Below are positions 19,984 to 29,693 of a stretch of 62,838 bases of DNA, piece after piece; position 1 is the first letter of the stretch, and every line of letters starts with the position of its first letter. The stretch is from contig NZ_FOUO01000013.1 in the NCBI RefSeq assembly GCF_900114895.1, forward strand, positions 1-62,838. Reading direction: 5' to 3'. The notes beneath the pieces are model-generated. The model did no database searches. It was not told the DNA's origin and saw only the letters and a program-made list of their open reading frames with translations. The position numbers and the translations under genes were made by a program. The DNA is from Ectothiorhodospira mobilis (GTDB lineage Bacteria; Pseudomonadota; Gammaproteobacteria; Ectothiorhodospirales; Ectothiorhodospiraceae).

Positions 19984-20469
19984 TCAGTCCCGGGGGGCCG
20001 GCTCATCGGGCGTGACGCGCACGATGTAGGCCTTGTTGACCAGCGCCGCCTCCGTCTCCGAGAGGAACAGGCGCACGAAACGGTGTTCGTGGATGTTGAT
20101 GTAGTCGAACAGGCGCGCCTTCTGGGGATCCAGCATCTCGCGGATCACCCCCTCCAGATTGGAACCGTCCATGAGATGCAGCCGCGCCGGGAGGTACACG
20201 GCATAGTCGCCGGGGGGGCCCTCGTCCAGGGTGTATTCCATGCGCACCACGGAGTGCTTATTGTAGAAGCGCAACTCCCGGGCGCTGCCGCACTCCATCA
20301 CAAAGAAGGGTTCGGGTCCGTTGAGGACCTCCGCAGGCTCCTCCTCCCCCGGACGGTGGGCACTTTGCAGATGGACGAAGAGGGAGCCCAGTACCAGGCC
20401 GTCGGGGTGCACCCAGACCTTCACCGGCTTGCGTCTCTTGGGAATCTTCAGCGCGTCTGTATCCACCAT
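19984..20469 (-). CDS. conserved protein of unknown function leading the kinase-PilT operon
   Basis: This 161-aa soluble protein begins MVDTDALKIPKRRKPVKVWV. I cannot name the family. It is mostly beta-type: a VKVWVHPDGLVLGSLF strand pair, an acidic linker (HRPGEEEPAEVLNG), then VMECGSARELRFYNKHSVVRMEY and a C-terminal LFDYINIHEHRFVRLFLSE. A basic patch near the N-terminus and strand-rich layout recall PilZ-like modules, but the PilZ RxxxR and DxSxxG motifs are absent. It starts the same-strand run into the HEAT kinase 60 bp downstream, so a role with the pilus motor or kinase is plausible. Confidence 0.7.
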   Translation of the reverse strand: MVDTDALKIPKRRKPVKVWVHPDGLVLGSLFVHLQSAHRPGEEEPAEVLNGPEPFFVMECGSARELRFYNKHSVVRMEYTLDEGPPGDYAVYLPARLHLMDGSNLEGVIREMLDPQKARLFDYINIHEHRFVRLFLSETEAALVNKAYIVRVTPDEPAPRD

Positions 20470-21060
20470 GCTTCCCCCCTGCGGCCGGGCCGTACTGCGG
20501 GTTTTTCATCGATGCACGCCAGTATGCCGGAAAAGGAACCGGCCTGGGGAGCCGTGTCCCGTACGGGGTCCCGGGACCGCCCCGCATCCGCACCCCGGAA
20601 AAGGGCCTCCACGGGCTTTAAAAATCCCCCGCGAAGGGGTATCTTTGCGCCCGTTCCCGCAGTCGCCCCAGGCCCCAGTGCCAGGCACGGGGAACGCTTC
20701 CGAGGCCACAGAGGATCAACCTTCGTATGGACGGCTGTAGTTCAGCACGCGCGCACGTGATGCCCCAGAAGGGGTGCACGCGGGCGGTGCGGGACGTGCG
20801 TCGTTAGGAGCCTCCCGGAACGGTCATGGGACCGCCCCAGGGCTCCGCGCAGCACGCGCCACACCCCCGGATCACACGGCAGACCCCATGACCGGCCCCC
20901 GCCTGGGGGTTCACGGGCCCCGCCCCGAGGCGGCAGGCCCGTCGTCATCTTCCTGTCGTGCCCCCTTCCCACGGTCTTCACGCCCGCCGTGCCGGCGGCC
21001 TTGCCGCACCACCGGTATCCGAAACGTTCATCCCCGGGCGGGGAGGAGGAATCAACGACA
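20470..21060. other. gene-free divergent intergenic region
   Basis: About 590 bp separate the minus-strand pilus/kinase operon from the plus-strand gene at 21061. Short open frames here have random-looking, Arg/Pro-rich products and no ribosome sites. Small GC hairpins occur (CCCCGCGAAGGGG around 20630; CGGTC/GACCG around 20821), but no recognisable riboswitch, tRNA or clear promoter. Confidence 0.5.
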
Positions 21061-21440
21061 TGACTGAAACGATGCACAACGCACACACCGGCTTCCAGGG
21101 CATCGAGACCCAGGGCATCCACTGGATCGACGAGCGCCAGGACCCTGCGCTGCAGACCGTGGACCGCGCGGTGCGCCAGGGGCAGTACCACGCGGCGCGC
21201 ACCCGCTTCCTGCGCCTGGCGGAGGACTCCCAGATCCGGATCCTGCAGCACATCCCCCAGGCGGATGCCGTGCGCCTGGCCGGGGGGCTGCCCACCTATA
21301 CCGTGGCGCGCCTGTTCGAACAACTGCCCCGCCCCCTGGGCCGCGCCATCGTCCAGTCCCTGCCCGAAGGCAAGCGCGAAGGGGTGGTGGTCATCCTCAA
21401 CCACCGGCGGCGCACGCCCCAACGCCTCCACCACAGCTGA
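21061..21440 (+). CDS. short stand-alone MgtE_N-like helical protein
   Basis: This 126-aa soluble protein's second half, ILQHIPQADAVRLAGGLP then TYTVARLFEQLPRPLGRAIV, repeats the helix-turn unit of the MgtE intracellular N-domain. No CBS domains or transport TM segments follow, so it is not a magnesium channel. The start at 21061 is fixed by GGAGGAGGAA 8-9 bases upstream; an extension to 20958 lacks this. Possible roles are scaffold or flagellar/pilus motor-associated protein (FliG and MgtE_N share this helical fold). It is monocistronic; 200 bp of spacer precede tamA. Confidence 0.6.
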
Positions 21441-21644
21441 TCCCCCTCCCCGCCGCGGGGACAGGGAATGTACCCGACCCAACCCTGCGGCCAGCGGCAC
21501 AGTGCACTGAGGGAAGTCGGCCGCGGGCCCAGACCCGCGGCCTCCCTGCGCCCGCGGCGATTCATTTAGAATCACCCTGGCCAACCCCCGCATCCGCCAC
21601 CGCCGCCATCCCCCGGCACCGGCCAGAGGAACCTCCGCCCCGCC

Positions 21645-23429
21645 ATGAGAACCGCCCGCGCCATCCTCCCCCCCGCCGCGGGCGGCCCCGGCCGGTGGCG
21701 GATATGGGGCCAGGCCATAGGGCTGCTCGGGCTCTGCCTGCTCCTGGCCCCGCCCCTGACGGCCCAGACGCGGCCCACCCTGGAGATCCTTGGCGTGGAA
21801 GGGGCCCCGGCGGAGAACATCCGCGCCCACCTGGGGCCGGAGAGGGCGGACTGCGACCTGCCCGCCTGGCAGGAGGAACCATGGCTGGAGGATGCCGAGG
21901 CGGATACCCTGCGCGCCCTGCGGGCCCTGGGCTTCTACACCCCCAGCGTCGAACTGGACCTGCGGCGCACCCAGGACTGCTGGCGACTGGAGGTCCGCGT
22001 GGAACCCGGCCCGCCGGTACGGGTCCGCCGCGTGGACATCCGCCTGCAGGGAGAGGCGGCAAAGGACCCGGCCTTCACCGCCCTGCTGGACGCCCCCCCC
22101 ATCCGCGAGGGACAGGTCCTGCGCCATGACGACTACGCCCGGCTGAAATCCGAACTGGGCCGCCTGGCCTCCGCGCGGGGCTATTTCGACAACCGCTTCA
22201 CGCGCACAGAGCTGCGGGTGGACCCCAAGGCCCGGGCCGCCGAGGTCATCGTCCACATGGACAGCGGTCCCCGCTACCGTCTGGGTGCGGTCACCCTGGA
22301 ACAGGACGCCTTCCACGAACCCCTGCTGCGGCGCTTCGTGCCCTTCGAGGAGGGGGAACCCTACGCCACGGACCACCTGATCCGTATGCAGCAGGCCTTC
22401 ATCGACAGCGGTTACTTCAGTCAGGTGCGGGTGGAGCCGCGGCCCGACGCCGCCCGCGACCGGGCGGTGCCCATCCACGTACGCCTGGTCCCGCGCAACC
22501 GCTGGTCCTACCTGGCGGGGATCGGTGCCAGCACCGATACCGGACCGCACCTGCGCCTGGGGGTGGAGAACCACCGGGTCAACCGTGCGGGCCACCGCTA
22601 CGATGCCCGGCTGGAACTGTCTCCGGTGCGCTCCAGCGCCAACCTGGACTACGAGATCCCCCGGGGGGACCCCGCCCGGGAACGCATCCTCCTCAGCGCC
22701 GGCTGGCAGACCGAGGACACCGACAGCAGCGACAGCGACCTTTACGGCCTGGGCATCGCCCACGTGCGGCAGATGCCCTCCGGCTGGATGCAGACCCGCG
22801 CCCTGCGCTACGAACAAGAGACCTACCGCATCTCCGACGAGGAGGACACCAGCCACCTGCTCATCCCCAGCCTGGAGCTGAGCCGCACCCGGGCGGATGA
22901 CCCGGTCTTCCCGCGTCGGGGCTGGCACCTGAGGGGCACCCTGCGGGGGGCCGCCGACCCCATCCTCTCCTCCACCAGCTTCCTCCAGGCCCACGGCAGC
23001 GCCAAGTACATCCGCCCCCTGGGGGGCGGCCGCCTGCTGCTGCGGGCCGAACTGGGGACCACCAGCGTGGATCAGCTGGAACAATTGCCCAGCTCCCTGC
23101 GCTTCTTCGCCGGCGGCGACGCCAGCGTGCGCGGCTACGCCTACCAGGCCCTGGGGCCCCGGGACGCCGACGGCGAGGTCATCGGCGGACGCCACCTGAT
23201 CACCGCCAGCGTGGAGGTGGACCACCCCGTGAAGGGCCCCTGGGGCGTGGCCGCCTTCGTCGATGGCGGCAACACCTTCAACCGCATGGGGGACTACAGC
23301 CCCCGCTACGGCGCCGGCGTGGGCCTGCGCTGGCGCTCCCCCATCGGCCCCGTGCGCGTGGACCTGGCCCACCCCGTGGACGGGGACGACGCCGTGCGTC
23401 TGCACCTGAGCATGGGGATGGACCTGTGA
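21645..23429 (+). CDS. tamA: TamA, outer-membrane translocation and assembly protein
   Basis: This 594-aa Omp85-family protein works with TamB in outer-membrane protein or lipid transport. A signal sequence (LLGLCLLLAPPLTAQT, about residues 26-41) leads into POTRA domains (about 45-270) including the conserved GPPVRVRRVDIR and SGPRYRLGAVTL turns. A C-terminal beta-barrel contains RFFAGGDASVRGYAYQALGP, the family RGY loop, and GIGPVRVDLA-like end motifs (SPIGPVRVDLAHPV). Length is normal. The stop overlaps the tamB start as TGATG. Confidence 0.93.
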   Translation: MRTARAILPPAAGGPGRWRIWGQAIGLLGLCLLLAPPLTAQTRPTLEILGVEGAPAENIRAHLGPERADCDLPAWQEEPWLEDAEADTLRALRALGFYTPSVELDLRRTQDCWRLEVRVEPGPPVRVRRVDIRLQGEAAKDPAFTALLDAPPIREGQVLRHDDYARLKSELGRLASARGYFDNRFTRTELRVDPKARAAEVIVHMDSGPRYRLGAVTLEQDAFHEPLLRRFVPFEEGEPYATDHLIRMQQAFIDSGYFSQVRVEPRPDAARDRAVPIHVRLVPRNRWSYLAGIGASTDTGPHLRLGVENHRVNRAGHRYDARLELSPVRSSANLDYEIPRGDPARERILLSAGWQTEDTDSSDSDLYGLGIAHVRQMPSGWMQTRALRYEQETYRISDEEDTSHLLIPSLELSRTRADDPVFPRRGWHLRGTLRGAADPILSSTSFLQAHGSAKYIRPLGGGRLLLRAELGTTSVDQLEQLPSSLRFFAGGDASVRGYAYQALGPRDADGEVIGGRHLITASVEVDHPVKGPWGVAAFVDGGNTFNRMGDYSPRYGAGVGLRWRSPIGPVRVDLAHPVDGDDAVRLHLSMGMDL

Positions 23430-26400
23430 TGCGCCTGCTGCGCCTTCTCTCCCGGTTTCTGGCCCTTCCCCTGATCCTGGTGCCGGCGCTGCTGACCGCC
23501 CTGCTCCTGCTGGCGGTGGCCACTCAACCCGGCACCCGCCTGCTGCTGCAGCAGGGGGCGGACTTCCTCCCCGGGGAGCTGCGCATCGGCGAGATCCGGG
23601 GCAGCCTCGCCGGTGGCCTGCGCCTGCGGGACCTGGCCTATACCCATCCCGCCCTGCGGGCGCGGGCGCAGCAACTGGATCTGGATCTGGAGCTGGCCCA
23701 GTTGCTGCGTCGAACCGTACATGTGGCGCACCTGGAGGGCCGGGGACTGGAGATCACCCTCACCCCCGACCAAGAGGCCCCCGAGCCGCCCCCGGAGGCC
23801 GCCGCCTTCCCCCTGCCCGACGCCATCCCCATGCCCGTCACCGTGGACCTGCCCCGGGGGGAGCTCCACGAAATCCGCCTCCACCCCGCCGAAGGCACCG
23901 AGCCCATCGTCCTGGACCGGCTCGCCCTGGGCCTGCACCTGGACGCCCGCCGCCTGCAACTGCGCCACCTGGACCTGCAGGCCCCCCAGGGACGGCTCCA
24001 CGCCCTGGGGCGGGTGACCCTGGCGCGGCCCTACGCCCTGGGCCTGGCCGCCGAATGGTCCCTGGCCCTGCCCCCGGAGGCCGCCCGCCCCCTGCGGGCG
24101 GATCGGGCCCGGGGCCGCCTGGTGCTGGACGGGGATCTCACCCATCTCGCCCTGCAACACCACCTGCAGGAGCCCATGCAGGCCCGCACCCGAGGCCATG
24201 TCCGCCATCCCCTCACCCATCCCGACTGGGACCTGAACCATCGCTGGGAGGCCTTCACCCTCGCCCTGGCCGAAGACCGCAGTCTGCAACTGGACGCCGG
24301 CACCCTGGTGACCCGGGGCACGCCGGGGGACTACCGCCTGGGCCTGCACACCGCACTGACCGCTGCCCCCCTGCCCCGCCAGGCCCTGGCCCTCTCCGCC
24401 CGGGGGGATCCCCAAGGCCTGCAACTGACCCCCCTGAGCCTCTCCGGGGAGACCGGGCAACTGCAGGTGGCGGGGCGCATCGGCTGGACCCGGGGCCTGG
24501 ACTGGGCGCTGGACCTGCGCGGCCGGGATCTGGACCCGTCCGCCCTCGCCGCCGAGCTGCCCGGCCGGCTGCAACTGCAGGCCACAACCCGGGGCCGCAT
24601 CGCCCCCGATGCCCCCCTGGAGGCCCGGGTGAACCTGGCACAGCTCTCCGGCACCCTGCGCGAGCGCCCCATCCGGGGCCAGGGGGAGGTCCGGGTCGAC
24701 GACAGACGGCTGGAGATCCCCGGGCTGAACCTGGCGGCGGGGGACAATCACCTAGAGGCCCGGGGCCGCCTGGCGGACACCCTGGATCTGGATTTCCGCC
24801 TCCAGGCCCCGGCCCTGGAGACCCTGTGGCCCGGACTTGTGGGCCGGCTCGAGGCCGAAGGTCGCGTTCAGGGCACCCCTCAGGCCCCGGTACTCACCAC
24901 CCGGGCCCGGGGCAGCGGCCTAGAGCTGGGGAACCTGGGCCTGAAGCGACTGGATCTGGACCTGCAGGCCGGCACCGCCGTCGACGCCCCCCTGCGGCTG
25001 GACCTGGGCCTGGAAGACCTGCACACCGCCGCCGGCACGGTGCTGCAACGGCTCACCCTGGAGGGCCGGGGCACCACCGGCACGCATCGCCTGGACCTGG
25101 CCCTGGAAGGGGGACCGGCAGGTGGCAACGTATACGGGGACCTGGCCCTGGAGGGTGCCCTGCCCCAGGGCCTGCGGGGCCCGCTCCACTGGAACGGCAC
25201 CCTCACCGCCCTGGACCTCCGCCCCCCCTTCGGCGGGCCTTGGGGCCTGCAGGAACGGGCCGCCCTGCACGCCAGCCCCAGCCGGGCCGGCACCGAACCC
25301 ATCTGCCTGATGCAGGACAAGGCCCGTCTCTGCCTGCAGGGGGACTGGTCCGGCGAGGGCGGCACCCGGGCCGAGGCCCGACTCTCACAGCTGCCCCTGG
25401 ACCTGCTGCAGGCCTGGCTGCCCCCGAACCTGGGCCTGGAGGGACGGGTGGACGGCGGGGCCCGCCTGCGCCTGGACCCGGGACCGACCCCTAAATGGAA
25501 CCTGGAGGCCCATCTGACCCCCGGGGACGGCCGCCTCCGCATTCTGGACGAGGACGGCACCCTGCAGACCGTGCCCTTTCGCGACGCCCGGGCCGATCTG
25601 CGCCTGCAGGACCGGGACCTGGAGGCGAGCCTGGGCCTGGACATCGCCACCCAGGGCCACATCCGGGCCCGGCTGCGGGGCCGGGGCCGGGAGGACGGGG
25701 ACCTGGCCCTGGAAGGCCAGGCGAGGCTGACCCTGGAGGATCTCACCTGGATGGACCCCCTGATTCCCCAGGTGAAGGACCTCAGGGGGCGCGTCCAGGG
25801 GGACCTGGACATGGGCGGCAGCCTGCGGGCCCCGCGGCTGGACGGCCGCCTGACCCTGTCCGAAGGGGTCGTCACCCTCCCCGAGGCGGGCATCACCCTC
25901 AAGGACATGCGTCTGGACCTGCACAACGAGGGCCGGGAGCGCCTGCGACTCACCGGGCGGCTGCGCTCCGGGGAAGGCAGCCTCACCCTGGAGGGCGATG
26001 TGCAGCGGGCCGACGACGGCCCGCCGCCGGTGCGCCTGCAGGTCCGGGGCGAGGACTTCCTGGCCCTGCGCCGCCCGGACGTGCAGGCGGTGATCTCCCC
26101 GGACCTGAACATCACCGCCATCGGCCGGCGCGTCATCGTCACCGGCGATGTAGCCGTGCCCCGGGCCCTGCTGGAACTGGCGGAGCTACCCCCCCAGGCC
26201 GTGGAAGTCTCAGAGGACGAGGTCATCGTGCAGGAGGCGCGGGAGGAAAGCGGTGCGCCGCTGCTGGTGGTGGCCCGGGTGGGGGTCACCCTGGGGGAGG
26301 AGGTGCGCATCCGCGGCTACGGCCTGGACGCCCGCCTCGGCGGGGAACTGCAGGTGCAGCAATCCCCCGGGCTGCCCACGCGGCTGCTGGGGCAGATCCG

Positions 26401-26974
26401 CATCCAAGAGGGTCGCTACAAGGCCTACGGCCAGGATCTTACTGTGGAGAGGGGGCTGCTGCTGTTCCAGGGCCCGCCGGAGAATCCGGGGCTGGACCTG
26501 CGCGCCGTGCGCCGCATCCCCGCCCATGAGGTGACGGTGGGCCTGGAGATGGGCGGCACCCTGGAACACCCCCGTTCCCGGGTCTTTTCCGACCCCCCCA
26601 TGGAGGAGACCGAGGCCCTGGCCTTTCTCGTCACCGGCCGTCCCCTGTCCGGGGCCGGCGAGGGGGATGGCAACGCCATCGCCTCCGCCATCGCCGTCTA
26701 CGGCATCGAGCGCGGGGCCTTCATCATCGACCGCCTGGGCAGCGAACTGGGCCTGGACGAGTTCACCGTGGACACGGAGACGGGCCTGGACGAGGCCGCC
26801 CTGATGATGGGCGAGCAACTCTCCTCAAGGCTGTTCCTGCGTTACAGCGTCGGCCTGTTCGACCGGGTGAATACCCTGATGCTGCGCTACAGCCTGAGCC
26901 CCCACCTGAGCCTGGAGACCCGCTCCAGTTCGGAGAACCAGAGCATGGACCTGATCTACCGCCTGGAGCGGTGA
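23429..26974 (+). CDS. tamB: TamB, periplasm-spanning translocation and assembly protein
   Basis: This 1181-aa AsmA/DUF490-type protein has one N-terminal TM anchor (LPLILVPALLTALLLLAVA) followed by a very long beta-rich body. It forms a groove from inner to outer membrane and docks on TamA. The C-terminal DUF490 domain is clear: DLRAVRRIPAHEVTVGLEMG, the FSDPPMEETEALAFLVTGRP signature, and a strand-rich end. I use the ATG at 23429 (TGATG overlap with tamA); a GTG one codon earlier is also possible. It converges with the DUF1523 gene 10 bp beyond its stop. Confidence 0.93.
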   Translation: MRLLRLLSRFLALPLILVPALLTALLLLAVATQPGTRLLLQQGADFLPGELRIGEIRGSLAGGLRLRDLAYTHPALRARAQQLDLDLELAQLLRRTVHVAHLEGRGLEITLTPDQEAPEPPPEAAAFPLPDAIPMPVTVDLPRGELHEIRLHPAEGTEPIVLDRLALGLHLDARRLQLRHLDLQAPQGRLHALGRVTLARPYALGLAAEWSLALPPEAARPLRADRARGRLVLDGDLTHLALQHHLQEPMQARTRGHVRHPLTHPDWDLNHRWEAFTLALAEDRSLQLDAGTLVTRGTPGDYRLGLHTALTAAPLPRQALALSARGDPQGLQLTPLSLSGETGQLQVAGRIGWTRGLDWALDLRGRDLDPSALAAELPGRLQLQATTRGRIAPDAPLEARVNLAQLSGTLRERPIRGQGEVRVDDRRLEIPGLNLAAGDNHLEARGRLADTLDLDFRLQAPALETLWPGLVGRLEAEGRVQGTPQAPVLTTRARGSGLELGNLGLKRLDLDLQAGTAVDAPLRLDLGLEDLHTAAGTVLQRLTLEGRGTTGTHRLDLALEGGPAGGNVYGDLALEGALPQGLRGPLHWNGTLTALDLRPPFGGPWGLQERAALHASPSRAGTEPICLMQDKARLCLQGDWSGEGGTRAEARLSQLPLDLLQAWLPPNLGLEGRVDGGARLRLDPGPTPKWNLEAHLTPGDGRLRILDEDGTLQTVPFRDARADLRLQDRDLEASLGLDIATQGHIRARLRGRGREDGDLALEGQARLTLEDLTWMDPLIPQVKDLRGRVQGDLDMGGSLRAPRLDGRLTLSEGVVTLPEAGITLKDMRLDLHNEGRERLRLTGRLRSGEGSLTLEGDVQRADDGPPPVRLQVRGEDFLALRRPDVQAVISPDLNITAIGRRVIVTGDVAVPRALLELAELPPQAVEVSEDEVIVQEAREESGAPLLVVARVGVTLGEEVRIRGYGLDARLGGELQVQQSPGLPTRLLGQIRIQEGRYKAYGQDLTVERGLLLFQGPPENPGLDLRAVRRIPAHEVTVGLEMGGTLEHPRSRVFSDPPMEETEALAFLVTGRPLSGAGEGDGNAIASAIAVYGIERGAFIIDRLGSELGLDEFTVDTETGLDEAALMMGEQLSSRLFLRYSVGLFDRVNTLMLRYSLSPHLSLETRSSSENQSMDLIYRLER

Positions 26975-26984
26975 TGGCCGGGGT

Positions 26985-27404
26985 TCAGTCCCCGGCCCCT
27001 TCCGCCGCCCCATCGTCCTCCCTGGGCACCGCCCGCAGGCAACGCTCGGGGGCCTCGATGGCCGTGGCGTTGGGGAACATGCTCATGAAGGGGATACGCC
27101 AGCCATAGCCGTGCACCACCACGGCCTCCTCCGGACAGCTTTCCTTGACACGGCGGGCGACGGATTGCAAATCCGCCGAATCGAACTTGAAGTACGGCGG
27201 GAAGAAACCGGCATCCTCGTTGCGGAAGATGAGGGTCCTGGAGGTGCCGGCGTACACCGTCTCGATGCGGTACTGGATCTCCCGCCCGTCCCCGGTGGTG
27301 CCGGTGATCTGTACCTCCCAGGAATCGGGCCCCCAGCGCAGCCAGGTGAAGACCAGGAGCAGCACCAGGATCGTGATCAGGAAGGTGAGCAGTTTCTTCT
27401 TCAT
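26985..27404 (-). CDS. DUF1523-type membrane-anchored protein
   Basis: This 139-aa protein has one N-terminal TM helix (LLTFLITILVLLLVFTWL) and a periplasmic domain. The domain segments TLIFRNEDAGFFPPYFKFDS, VHGYGWRIPFMSMFPNATAI and the RIETVYAG strand match what I recall of DUF1523 proteins; the function of that family is unknown. The acidic C-terminal tail (DDGAAEGAGD) is poorly conserved in type. It sits between tamB (convergent) and ilvD (same strand, 119 bp apart). Confidence 0.7.
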   Translation of the reverse strand: MKKKLLTFLITILVLLLVFTWLRWGPDSWEVQITGTTGDGREIQYRIETVYAGTSRTLIFRNEDAGFFPPYFKFDSADLQSVARRVKESCPEEAVVVHGYGWRIPFMSMFPNATAIEAPERCLRAVPREDDGAAEGAGD

Positions 27405-27523
27405 GATGGGGCAACGTCCTCGAAATGGGGCTCCGGGGCCCTCGGCATGCGAACGGCCCCGCCGGTGAAGTGGGGGCCCGGGGCATGGGGCGATGCCGCG
27501 CCCCGGGCATCATCCCGCAAAGA

Positions 27524-29386
27524 CTAGCGCCTCGGGGTCACCTGGGAAAGATCCCGCACGGCCCCCTGGGAAGCGGAACTGGCCAGGAGGGCGTAGGCCT
27601 GGAGGGCGCGGCTCACCACCCGCTGCCGGCTGGCGGGTTTCCAGGCGCGGTCCTCGCCCCGGGCCTCCATGGCGGCCCGGCGCCGGGCCAGGGTCTCGTC
27701 GTCCACGGCGATGCGGATGCTGCGCCCGGGGATGTCGATCTCGATGGTATCCCCTTCCTCCACCAGGGCGATGTTGCCCCCTTCGGCCGCCTCGGGGGAG
27801 ACATGGCCGATGGACAGCCCCGAGGTGCCGCCGGAGAAGCGCCCGTCGGTGATCAGGGCGCAGGCCTTGCCCAGCCCCTTGGACTTCAGGTAGCTGGTGG
27901 GATAGAGCATCTCCTGCATGCCGGGACCGCCCTTGGGGCCCTCGTAGCGGATGATCACCACGTCCCCCGCCTGCACCCGGTCCCCCAGGATCGCCTCCAC
28001 GGCGGACTCCTGGCTCTCGAAGACCCGGGCCGGACCGGAGAAGACCAGGATGCTCTCGTCCACGCCGGCGGTCTTGACGATGCAGCCGTCACTGGCCAGG
28101 TTGCCATGGAGCACCGCCAGCCCGCCGTCGCTGGAATAGGCATGGGCGATGTCGCGGATGCAACCGCCGCTGCGGTCCAGGTCCGGGCTGTCCCAGGTCT
28201 GGGACTGGGAGAAGGCCTCCTGGCTCGGCACACCGCCGGGGGCCGCCAGGTAGCGCTGACGGGCCGCGTCGGTGCAGGTGTCCCGCATCAGGTCCCAGGC
28301 ATCCAGGGCCTCACCCAGGGTGGGGGCGTGCACGGTATGGGCATCCCGGTGCAACAGCCCGCCCCGGTCCAGTTCCCCCAGGATCCCCAGCACGCCGCCG
28401 GCACGGTGCACGTCCTCCATGTGATATTGCTGTGTGGCCGGGGCCACCTTGCAGATGTTGGGCACCCGCCGGGAGAGGCGGTCGATGTCGGTCATGTCGA
28501 AGGTCACCTCCCCTTCCCGGGCCGCCGCCAAGAGGTGCAGCACGGTATTGGTGGACCCCCCCATGGCGATGTCCAGGCCCATGGCGTTCTCAAAGGCCTC
28601 CCGGGTGGCGATGGACCGGGGCAGCACCGAGGCGTCGTCCCCCTCGTAGTAGCGCCTGGCCAGATCGACGATGCGCCGCCCCGCCTCCAGGAAGAGTTCC
28701 TTGCGGGCGGCATGGGTGGCCAGCAGGGAGCCATTGCCCGGCAGGGAGAGCCCCAGGGCCTCGGTGAGGCAGTTCATGGAGTTGGCGGTGAACATGCCCG
28801 AGCAGGATCCGCAGGTGGGGCAGGCGGAACGCTCCAGGGTCATGACGTCCTCGTCACTCTCCCCGGGGGTGGCGGCGGCCACCATGGCGTCCACCAGGTC
28901 CAGATGGATCACCTGCTCCCCCCGCTGCACCTTGCCCGCCTCCATGGGCCCCCCGGAGACGAAGATCACGGGGATGTTCAGGCGCATGGCGGCATTGAGC
29001 ATCCCGGGGGTGATCTTGTCGCAGTTGGAGATGCACACCAGGGCGTCGGCGCAGTGGGCATTGACCATGTATTCCACGGCGTCGGCGATCACCTCCCGGG
29101 AGGGCAGGGAGTAGAGCATGCCGCCGTGGCCCATGGCGATGCCGTCGTCCACGGCGATGGTGTTGAATTCCTTGGCCACGCCGCCGGCCTTCTCGATCTC
29201 CCGGGCCACCAGCTGGCCCAGGTCCTTCAGGTGCACGTGCCCGGGCACGAACTGGGTGAAGGAGTTGGCGATAGCGATGATGGGCTTGTCGAAGTCCCCG
29301 TCCTTCATGCCGGTGGCACGCCACAGGGCGCGGGCTCCGGCCATGTTGCGTCCGTGGGTGGTGGTGCGGGATCTGTACTCGGGCAT
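27524..29386 (-). CDS. ilvD: dihydroxy-acid dehydratase
   Basis: This 620-aa Fe-S enzyme dehydrates dihydroxy acids in Val, Ile and Leu synthesis. The start [20 protein letters not shown] is the conserved N-terminus. Cluster and active-site cysteines appear in [13 protein letters not shown] and [31 protein letters not shown] and [20 protein letters not shown] follow. Length is typical. The gene is monocistronic and divergent from the sigma-54 regulator. Confidence 0.96.
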   Translation of the reverse strand: MPEYRSRTTTHGRNMAGARALWRATGMKDGDFDKPIIAIANSFTQFVPGHVHLKDLGQLVAREIEKAGGVAKEFNTIAVDDGIAMGHGGMLYSLPSREVIADAVEYMVNAHCADALVCISNCDKITPGMLNAAMRLNIPVIFVSGGPMEAGKVQRGEQVIHLDLVDAMVAAATPGESDEDVMTLERSACPTCGSCSGMFTANSMNCLTEALGLSLPGNGSLLATHAARKELFLEAGRRIVDLARRYYEGDDASVLPRSIATREAFENAMGLDIAMGGSTNTVLHLLAAAREGEVTFDMTDIDRLSRRVPNICKVAPATQQYHMEDVHRAGGVLGILGELDRGGLLHRDAHTVHAPTLGEALDAWDLMRDTCTDAARQRYLAAPGGVPSQEAFSQSQTWDSPDLDRSGGCIRDIAHAYSSDGGLAVLHGNLASDGCIVKTAGVDESILVFSGPARVFESQESAVEAILGDRVQAGDVVIIRYEGPKGGPGMQEMLYPTSYLKSKGLGKACALITDGRFSGGTSGLSIGHVSPEAAEGGNIALVEEGDTIEIDIPGRSIRIAVDDETLARRRAAMEARGEDRAWKPASRQRVVSRALQAYALLASSASQGAVRDLSQVTPRR

Positions 29387-29693
29387 GGCGCGATCCAGGG
29401 TGTTTGAACGATAGGACCCATTTTACACCCTGGGTCAACGTCCGGGGCAGCGGCATCGTGCCTGTCGTCCCGGTTTACAGAAAGGGCCGGCGGGGCCACC
29501 CCTTCTTTCGCCAAGCCACTGATCCGTTGGATGAACCCACCTTGGGCATTATCCATGCTTGCATCCGTATGCCGCCCCCCTGTGCCGGCGGCATGCCCTG
29601 CGGGGGACACCCCGGACTGTAGTGTATTGCCTCTCATGGAATGTAGGCCGCACCCGCCCCACCGGCACAGGACCATGGAGGCCCGATACCCAG
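29387..29693. other. divergent intergenic region between ilvD and the sigma-54 regulator gene
   Basis: These 307 bp must hold promoters for both ilvD and the enhancer-binding-protein gene. I looked for a leader-peptide attenuator (runs of Val/Leu/Ile codons before a hairpin) and for -24/-12 elements on both strands and saw neither convincingly. A frame upstream of 29694 is open but lacks a ribosome site. Confidence 0.45.

Noticed and set aside
20470-21060. Possible magnesium riboswitch before the MgtE_N-like gene
   Set aside because: Only short unrelated hairpins are visible; no conserved riboswitch core could be recognised by eye.
20742-23405. 887-codon open frame on the minus strand opposite tamA
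   Set aside because: The high-GC frame effect explains it; tamA on the other strand has signal peptide, POTRA and barrel motifs and an overlapping tamB.
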